In this document: piece after piece, positions 1 to 5,190 of the stretch
Numbering within the stretch: the stretch's first letter is position 1
Layout: every line of letters begins with the position of its first letter
Notes under the pieces: generated by a model
The model's database searches: none
The model's input: the letters and a program-made list of their open reading frames with translations, nothing else
What the model was told of the DNA's origin: nothing
Program-made: the position numbers and the translations under genes
Assembly (NCBI GenBank): GCA_016795255.1
Contig: JAEUIB010000096.1
Location: 1 to 9,455, forward strand
Source of the DNA: Planctomycetota bacterium
GTDB taxonomy: Bacteria; Planctomycetota; B15-G4; JADJEK01
Reading direction: 5' to 3'
Length of the DNA: 9,455 bases

Positions 1-596
1 ACCGGACGATCCCGATCGAAGGCGTGCATCAGGCGTACCTCGCCGCGCTCGCGCCGACGCTCGGCTCCGAGGCGCTCGGATTGACCGAAGAGAACCTCCA
101 GGCGCGCATCCGCGGCGCGTTGCTGATGGCGCATTCGAACCACCACAACCTGCTGCTGTTGTCGACCGGCAACAAGACCGAGGTCGCGCTCGGCTACTGC
201 ACGCTGTACGGCGACATGAACGGCGGTTTGACGGTGCTCGCCGACGTCAGCAAAGAGCGCGTCTACGGCATCGCGCGTCACGTGAATCGAGCCGCCGGCA
301 AGCCGGTGATCCCGCAGAACTCGATCGACAAGGTGCCGTCGGCCGAGTTGCGTCCGGGCCAGGTCGATCCGTTCGACTACGCCGCGGTCAGTCCGCTCGC
401 GGACCTGCTCGTCGAGGACGAAGTCGAAGTCGACGAGGCCGTCGCACGCGGCTACGACCGCGCCTTGGTCGAACGCCTCGCGCGCCTCGTGCGCATCAGC
501 GAGTACAAGCGGCGTCAGGCCGCTCCCGGCATCCGCATCACCGCGCGCGCGTTCGGCGTCGGTCGACGCATGCCGATCTCGTGGCCCGGAGAGTGA
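1..596 (+). CDS. nadE: Glutamine-dependent NAD+ synthase, C-terminal part (5' end outside window)
   Basis: NadE makes NAD+ from deamido-NAD+ with ATP and glutamine-derived ammonia, in the cytoplasm. The reading frame is open from base 3, so the gene begins before the window. Only the end of the synthetase domain is visible. Diagnostic motifs are STGNKTE (from base 162), the LYGDMNGG segment just after it, the proline-rich PSAELRPGQ stretch, and the terminal block KRRQAAPGIRITARAFG followed by GRRMPI, which is the usual end of bacterial NadE. The ATP-binding SGGxDS loop and any N-terminal glutaminase domain lie outside, so the glutamine-dependent form is inferred from the C-terminal sequence type. 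The stop (TGA 594-596) is one base before the next start, so the two genes are probably cotranscribed. Identification is firm. Confidence 0.95.
   Translation, partial: RTIPIEGVHQAYLAALAPTLGSEALGLTEENLQARIRGALLMAHSNHHNLLLLSTGNKTEVALGYCTLYGDMNGGLTVLADVSKERVYGIARHVNRAAGKPVIPQNSIDKVPSAELRPGQVDPFDYAAVSPLADLLVEDEVEVDEAVARGYDRALVERLARLVRISEYKRRQAAPGIRITARAFGVGRRMPISWPGE
588..593 (+). promoter_or_regulatory. Ribosome binding site of the lipoprotein-type GNAT gene
   Basis: A GGAGAG run inside the last codons of nadE places a GGAG core 6 bases before the GTG at 598. This supports the start that includes the signal peptide. The alternative in-frame starts TTG 622 and GTG 631 would remove the basic n-region, and ATG 709 would remove the signal altogether. 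Confidence 0.6.
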
Positions 597-597
597 C

Positions 598-1221
598 GTG
601 AGACGCGTGGTCGCCGCGGCGTTGGCGTCGGTGATCGCGGTCGGTTGCGCGACGGCGCCGGTCGGTCCGGCGGGCGAGCCGTGGAAGACCTCGTTCACAC
701 CCCCGTCGATGCTGGACACCGAGCGGTTCCATCTCGAGCGCCTCGGTCCGGAGCACACGGATTCGGACTTCGACGCGTTCATGGGTTGCCGCGAACGACT
801 GGCGCGAACGCTGCAGTGGGGCGGTTGGCCACGCGCCGACATGACCCGCGAGCGGAACCGCGCCGACCTCACGCGCCACGCGCGCGAGTTCGACGAGCGA
901 ACCGCGTACGCGTACACGGTGCAAGACGCGGCACGCACGCGATGCGTCGGCTGCGTCTACCTCGATCCACCGAACGCCGAACCGAAGGAACGCCGCGCCG
1001 AACTGCAACTCTGGGTCGTCGACGCGGAGCACGAACGCGGCGGCGAGGCCGCGCTGCTCGACGCCGTGATCGCGTGGATCGAGCGGGATTGGCCGATCGA
1101 CGAAGTCGGTGTGAGTGTCCGCGCCGAGAACTCTGCGCTCCGAGACGCGTGTCGCGCGCGCATCGGTGCGCCCGAGGTCGACGAACCTCACGGCGAAACG
1201 CTGTTCGTCTGGCGGCGCTGA
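598..1221 (+). CDS. GNAT-family N-acetyltransferase-like protein with lipoprotein signal peptide
   Basis: A 207-residue protein. Residues 1-16 look like a lipoprotein signal: two arginines, a hydrophobic run, then AVGC with Cys17 as the would-be lipidated residue. Ala at -3 is a slightly relaxed lipobox. A Gly/Pro linker follows. From about residue 33 the sequence resembles a GNAT subfamily known mostly from soluble proteins: L-T-E-RF-LERLGPEH near residues 39-53, an N-ADL-RHAREF-ERTAYAYTV core, then GCVYLDPP, a probable beta4/acetyl-CoA-site strand. The C-terminal half (LQLWVV, AVIAWIERDWP, VSVRAEN) fits the rest of a GNAT fold. Substrate unknown. The GTG start is supported by a GGAG 6 bases upstream and by the 1-base gap to nadE. 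Oddity: acetyl-CoA is cytoplasmic, while the signal would export the domain. It may be a degenerate or non-enzymatic use of the fold, or the signal may not be used. Confidence 0.8.
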   Translation: MRRVVAAALASVIAVGCATAPVGPAGEPWKTSFTPPSMLDTERFHLERLGPEHTDSDFDAFMGCRERLARTLQWGGWPRADMTRERNRADLTRHAREFDERTAYAYTVQDAARTRCVGCVYLDPPNAEPKERRAELQLWVVDAEHERGGEAALLDAVIAWIERDWPIDEVGVSVRAENSALRDACRARIGAPEVDEPHGETLFVWRR

Positions 1222-1234
1222 TCCGCCCGCAGCG

Positions 1235-2800
1235 TCACGACGATTCCACGCCCCGCTCGCCGAGTTCGGATCGGATCACGTCGAGCAGCTCGTCCCGCGA
1301 GAACGGCTTGTTCAGGAATCGCGCGCCTGCGGCCAGCGCGTCGTGGTGCATCGCGACGTCCTCGACGTAGCCGGACATCACGATGACGCGCAGGTTCGGG
1401 TGTCCGGCGCGCAGTTCGAGCGCGAGCTCCGTTCCGGTCATGTCCGGCATCACGATGTCGGTGAGCAACAGGTCGATGCTCCCGGAGAACAGATCGACCT
1501 GCCGTTTCGCCTCGCGCGCGCCGTCGGCCTCGAGGACGTGGTAGCCGGCTCCGCGCAGCAGACGCAGCACGACGCGACGGACGACCTCTTCGTCCTCGAC
1601 GACGAGGATCGTCCGTTGCACGCCGGTCGGCATCGGTCGTTCGTGGCGCCGTGCGGGTGCCGGCGCGGTGAGCGGAGCGGCGGACGCCGGGAGGCGCAGC
1701 GTGAAGCACGAGCCGCGACCCGGGACCGACTCCACGGTGATCGTTCCGCCCGTCTGCGCGACGATGCCGTACACGGTCGACAGCCCGAGGCCGGTGCCCT
1801 TGCCGATCGGCTTCGTCGTGAAGAACGGCTCGAACACGCGCGCTCGCGTCGATTCGTCCATGCCGATGCCGGTGTCCTGGACGAGCATCGTGACTTCGCG
1901 CCGATCGCCTTCCAGCGGCACCACGCGGGTCTCGATCGTGATGCGCCCACCGCGCGGCATCGCATCGCGCGCGTTCACGACGAGGTTCAGCAGCACCTGT
2001 TCGATCTGGCCGCGGTCCGCTTCGATCGGAGCGGTGGGGTCGTGCTGGACGGTGACCAGGTCGACGTCTTCGCCGAGCAATCGCCGCAGCATCCCCGACA
2101 GGTCGACGACGATGCGATTCAGATCGACGATCGTCGGATGCATGACCTGCTTGCGCGACAGCGCGAGCAGTTGGCTCGTCATCGACGCGGCGCTCTGGCC
2201 GGCGTGGCGCATGTCCTCGACGAATCGGCGGCGCGGATCGCTCGAGTCGAGACTGCTCTCGAGCAGATCGCAGTAGCCGACGATCGCCGTCAGCACGTTG
2301 TTGAAGTCGTGGGCGACGCCGCCGGCGAGGCGGCCGATCGCTTCGAGCTTCTGCGACTGACGCAGCTCTTCCTGCTTCAGCACGAGAGCGGCCTCGGCGG
2401 CGCGTTTCTCCGCACGCAACCGACGCTCGCGTACGGCGTGTTCGACGGCGGGTCCGAGGCGCGCGAGCCGGTCCTTCAGCAGGTAGTCGGCCGCGCCGCG
2501 CTTCATGCATTCGACGGCGACTTCCTCGCTGATGCTGCCGGACACGACGATGAACGGAACGTCGAGGCCCCGTTCACGGATGAGGTCGAGCGCCCGCATC
2601 GCCGAGAACGTCGGCATCGAGAAGTCGGACAGCACGACGTCGTACGGCTGCGCCAACTCTTCGACGAAGCGGGTCTCGTCGTCGACGACGACCGGATCGA
2701 TCGCCAACCCGGCGTCGTTCAGCGACGCGAGGATCAACTCGTAGTCGTCGCGGTTGTCCTCGAGGATGAGCACACGGAGACGTTGCGGATCGCGCTGCAC
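1235..2800 (-). CDS. Soluble hybrid sensor kinase, REC-HisKA-HATPase-REC
   Basis: A 521-residue cytoplasmic hybrid kinase with no membrane segment. Residues 8-125 are a receiver domain (acidic pair E14/D15, phospho-acceptor D59 in LSDFSMP, K109). A helical linker leads to the dimerisation domain with phospho-acceptor H164 in GGVAHDFNN. The ATPase domain shows the N-box (N276 in NARDAM), G1 (DTGIGMD near 309), FEPFFTT and the G2 GTGLGL near 335. A second receiver spans about 397-514 (acceptor D448 in TDIVMPD, K498). The frame is open to a TTG at 2863, but that would overlap the regulator gene. The GTG at 2800 has a strong GGGGGAG 8 bases upstream and leaves 20 bases after the regulator stop, so I chose it. 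Last gene of the kinase-regulator-hybrid operon. It probably receives phosphate on its N-terminal receiver or autophosphorylates and passes phosphate to either receiver. There is no DNA-binding or enzymatic output domain. Confidence 0.93.
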   Translation of the reverse strand: MQRDPQRLRVLILEDNRDDYELILASLNDAGLAIDPVVVDDETRFVEELAQPYDVVLSDFSMPTFSAMRALDLIRERGLDVPFIVVSGSISEEVAVECMKRGAADYLLKDRLARLGPAVEHAVRERRLRAEKRAAEAALVLKQEELRQSQKLEAIGRLAGGVAHDFNNVLTAIVGYCDLLESSLDSSDPRRRFVEDMRHAGQSAASMTSQLLALSRKQVMHPTIVDLNRIVVDLSGMLRRLLGEDVDLVTVQHDPTAPIEADRGQIEQVLLNLVVNARDAMPRGGRITIETRVVPLEGDRREVTMLVQDTGIGMDESTRARVFEPFFTTKPIGKGTGLGLSTVYGIVAQTGGTITVESVPGRGSCFTLRLPASAAPLTAPAPARRHERPMPTGVQRTILVVEDEEVVRRVVLRLLRGAGYHVLEADGAREAKRQVDLFSGSIDLLLTDIVMPDMTGTELALELRAGHPNLRVIVMSGYVEDVAMHHDALAAGARFLNKPFSRDELLDVIRSELGERGVESS

Positions 2801-2815
2801 GACTTCTTCTCCCCC
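2801..2815 (-). promoter_or_regulatory. Ribosome binding site that fixes the hybrid kinase start
   Basis: On the - strand the run GGGGGAG (2815-2809) is followed by an 8-base spacer and GTG at 2800. It is the clearest Shine-Dalgarno sequence in the window and lies in the 20-base gap after the response-regulator stop. It argues against the upstream TTG start at 2863. Confidence 0.7.
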
Positions 2816-2820
2816 ACTGC

Positions 2821-3270
2821 TCAGTGACGACGCCCATCGGGCGGTTCGTTCACGATCAGCCAATAGAACCCGAGTTCTCGGATGGTCACGATGAACCGGT
2901 CGAACTCGACCGGCTTGACGATGTAGCTGTTCGCGCCGAGGCGATAGCTGGCGGCGACGTCGGGGTCCTCGCGGGACGACGTCAGCACGACGACCGGGAT
3001 CGTGCGCGTTCGGGCGTCCGCACGCAGGCGTTCGAGGACCTCGAGTCCGCCGACCTTCGGGAGCTTGAGGTCGAGCAGGATCAGTCGCGGAAGCGCGCTC
3101 CTGCCGCGATCGGCCAAGCCGCCGGGATCGAACAGCATCGCGATCGCGTCCGCGCCGTCGCGCGCGACCTCGACGCGATTGCTGATGTGGTTCGACCGCA
3201 GCGTCTCGAGCGTCAGCTCGACGTCGTCGGGGTTGTCCTCGACCAGCAGGATGTCGAACGGTTCAGTCAT
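2821..3270 (-). CDS. Single-domain response regulator, Rcp1/CheY-like
   Basis: A 149-residue stand-alone receiver domain with no output domain. The phosphorylation site is complete: E11/D12, acceptor D67 in LLDLKLPK, T97 in VVLTSS and K119 in YIVKPV. The sequence style (LLVEDNPDDVELTLE, LDLKLPKVGGLEVL, GANSYIVKPVEF) matches the Rcp1-like regulators that pair with phytochrome-type and related kinases. That is the same kinase class as the gene directly upstream. The ATG at 3270 overlaps the kinase stop by 8 bases (ATGACTGA) and has GAGG 6 bases upstream, so translation is probably coupled. It most likely takes phosphate from the upstream kinase and signals by protein contact, for example to the hybrid kinase downstream. 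The partner is an inference. Confidence 0.95.
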   Translation of the reverse strand: MTEPFDILLVEDNPDDVELTLETLRSNHISNRVEVARDGADAIAMLFDPGGLADRGRSALPRLILLDLKLPKVGGLEVLERLRADARTRTIPVVVLTSSREDPDVAASYRLGANSYIVKPVEFDRFIVTIRELGFYWLIVNEPPDGRRH

Positions 3271-5023
3271 GGTTCACCTCGTCGAGCCAGAAGCGAAACG
3301 TCGCTCCGTTGCCCGGTTCCGAGTTCGCGGAGACGTCGCCGCCGTGTCGCCGCACGATGCGTCGCACGAGCGCGAGACCGACTCCCGTGCCCGGATAGTC
3401 CTCCGCGCGATGCAGGCGCTGGAACACCCCGAACAGCTTGTGGACGTAGCGCATGTCGAAGCCGACGCCGTCGTCGCGGACGACGTACTCGGTGCGGCCA
3501 TCGACGTTCTCCGCGCGAACGTCGACGTGGGCGAACGGGACGAGGCGCGTGTACTTGATGGCGTTCGACAGCAGGTTGAGCCAGACCTCGCGCAGCAGCG
3601 ACTCGTCGCCGTGGCACGACGGCAGGTCGTGGACGCGGATCTCGAGGTTCCGCCCTTCGCGGTCGTGCGCGAGCGAATCGATGCAGCTGCGCACGAGCCC
3701 GTTCATGTCGACCTCGCGGTGCGTGAGCTCGACGCGAGAGAGTTTGGAGAACGCGAGCAAGTCGTCGATCAATTGGCCCATCTGCCGGACGTTGCGCCGG
3801 ATGACTCCGAGGCGACGGACGGCTTCGGAGTCGAGCTTCTCGACGGTCTCGGTCTTCGCCAGCAACAGCCCGGAGAACCCATCGATCGCGCGCAACGGAG
3901 CGCGGAGGTCGTGCGACACGGAGTACGAGAACGCTTCGAGCTCGTGGTTCGCGTCGGCGAGTTGTCGCGTGCGTTCGGCGACGCGTTGCTCGAGCAGGGC
4001 GCGGTGTTCGTCGAGCTCCGCGTTCGCGCGTTCGAGTTGCGCGGTGCGCTGCCGGACGAGGCGCTCGACGAGGCGGCCACGCGACGCCACGCTGCCGAGA
4101 TGGAGCGCGAGCAATCCGGTCAGGATCGCGCCGCCGGCCAGCACCGACGGTGCGATCCACGAGCGACGCAAGCGATCGAAGTACGGCGTCGCGTCGACGG
4201 TGGTCCGCCACAGACGGTCGGCGAACTCGATCGTGGTCTCGTGCCGCAGGCTCGGGGCTCGCGTCGTCGTCCGTCCCGCGGATCGAGGGACGTCGGACTG
4301 CGGCGCGTTCGACGGTCGCTCGGCGACGAGGAGCGGTGTGCTGGAGTCACTGACGTCGGTCACGGTCATGTCGAGTCCGACCGGGATCGACCGATCGAGC
4401 GCGGCCTCGATCGTGTCGGTGGGGCACAGCGACACGACGATGAACCCCTGGTGTCGTGCGCTCTCCTCCTGCGCAACGGCCACCGGCGCGACGAGATGGA
4501 CGACGACCCGCGAGGGTCCGTTCTCGCGCATCGGCGTCGTGCAGGTGGGACGTCCGAGTTCGCGAGCTCGCGCGCACGCCGCCGAGATTTCGGGGCGCGC
4601 GAGCATCGCGTCGCGGGACTCGACGTCCATCGCCGGCTCGACGAACGGCGTTGCTGCCGATCCCTCGGCCGCCATCCATGCGACGCGGACGATGCCGGGA
4701 TGACGTCGCGTCCAATCGCGGGCGAAGCGGACGAACTCGTCGTTCGTGACGGTTTCGCTGTTCTCGTAGAACGACTGGAAGGTCGGCACGTCGGCCGCGA
4801 TGGTCTCGAGCTGCGCGGTCACGAGCTGCGCGCGCTCGTTCGCCCATAGGGCGAACAGCTGCGAGTGGCGGTTCGATTCGGCCGCATCGACGGCCAGCGT
4901 GGCCCAGACGGAGAGGCCGGCGCCGACGACGCAGGCGATCACCCATCCGCGGCGCGAACCATGCGCCGCGATCGCACTTACGTCTCGTTCGTCGCCGTCC
5001 CGAGGGCTGTTGCGCGTTCCCAT
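3263..5023 (-). CDS. Membrane CHASE-domain sensor histidine kinase
   Basis: A 586-residue membrane kinase. Residues 27-44 form a first membrane segment and about 290-309 a second. Between them is a roughly 240-residue extracytoplasmic region resembling a CHASE sensor domain (FYENSETVTNDEFVRF, RHPGIVRVAWM near 84-117). C150 and C161 could form a small disulphide loop. A coiled-coil stretch (about 313-365) leads to the dimerisation domain with H371 in SYSVSHDLRAPLRAIDGF. The ATPase domain has N487 in LLSNAIKYT, DDGVGFD near 517, FGVFQRLHR and GTGVGL at 545-550. This is the phytochrome-like kinase type that pairs with Rcp1-like regulators, and such a gene follows with an 8-base overlap. The frame stays open to 6508, but that extension lies inside the sigma-fusion gene, so ATG 5023, just before the first membrane segment, is preferred. 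Its ribosome site is weak. The ligand is unknown; CHASE domains bind small molecules. Confidence 0.92.
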   Translation of the reverse strand: MGTRNSPRDGDERDVSAIAAHGSRRGWVIACVVGAGLSVWATLAVDAAESNRHSQLFALWANERAQLVTAQLETIAADVPTFQSFYENSETVTNDEFVRFARDWTRRHPGIVRVAWMAAEGSAATPFVEPAMDVESRDAMLARPEISAACARARELGRPTCTTPMRENGPSRVVVHLVAPVAVAQEESARHQGFIVVSLCPTDTIEAALDRSIPVGLDMTVTDVSDSSTPLLVAERPSNAPQSDVPRSAGRTTTRAPSLRHETTIEFADRLWRTTVDATPYFDRLRRSWIAPSVLAGGAILTGLLALHLGSVASRGRLVERLVRQRTAQLERANAELDEHRALLEQRVAERTRQLADANHELEAFSYSVSHDLRAPLRAIDGFSGLLLAKTETVEKLDSEAVRRLGVIRRNVRQMGQLIDDLLAFSKLSRVELTHREVDMNGLVRSCIDSLAHDREGRNLEIRVHDLPSCHGDESLLREVWLNLLSNAIKYTRLVPFAHVDVRAENVDGRTEYVVRDDGVGFDMRYVHKLFGVFQRLHRAEDYPGTGVGLALVRRIVRRHGGDVSANSEPGNGATFRFWLDEVNHD

Positions 5024-5190
5024 GTCCCGTGCCGAAGAGGCGCTGGCATTCGCCTCGGCCGGCGCAGATAGCACCGGGTGGGAAGAAGTCCGCGGAGTCG
5101 TGACGGGAAAATCCGAAGCGTCCGGATGTTGGAACCGCCGCGTCGGCGCCCCGCTCGGCACCGGCCGGCTCAGGCCGGCGGAACCGCGGG
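5024..5190. other. Non-coding gap between sigma-fusion gene and kinase operon
   Basis: This 167-base gap is the longest non-coding stretch of the window and should hold any promoter of the kinase-regulator-hybrid operon (- strand). I see no convincing -35/-10 pair. A GC-only hairpin lies right after the sigma-gene stop. A short AT-richer patch (GGATTTTCCC on the - strand, near 5103-5113) stands out from the surroundings. Confidence 0.5.
5164..5179 (-). terminator. Possible hairpin terminator after the sigma-fusion gene
   Basis: GCCGGC, a 4-base loop, then GCCGGC form a 6-bp all-GC stem 12 bases past the stop of the sigma-fusion gene. No T-run follows on the - strand, so it is not a textbook intrinsic terminator. 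GC-rich genomes often have such stems by chance. Confidence 0.3.

Noticed and set aside
1222..1234. Terminator between the converging GNAT and hybrid-kinase genes
   Set aside because: Only 13 bases separate the stops and no stem or T-run is visible.
1115..2827. 570-residue + strand open frame opposite the hybrid kinase
   Set aside because: Rich in Arg, Asp, His and Val with no recognisable domain. It mirrors the codon pattern of the real gene on the other strand.
3002..4849. 615-residue + strand open frame opposite the CHASE kinase
   Set aside because: Antisense shadow of a well-supported kinase gene with no domain-like motifs.
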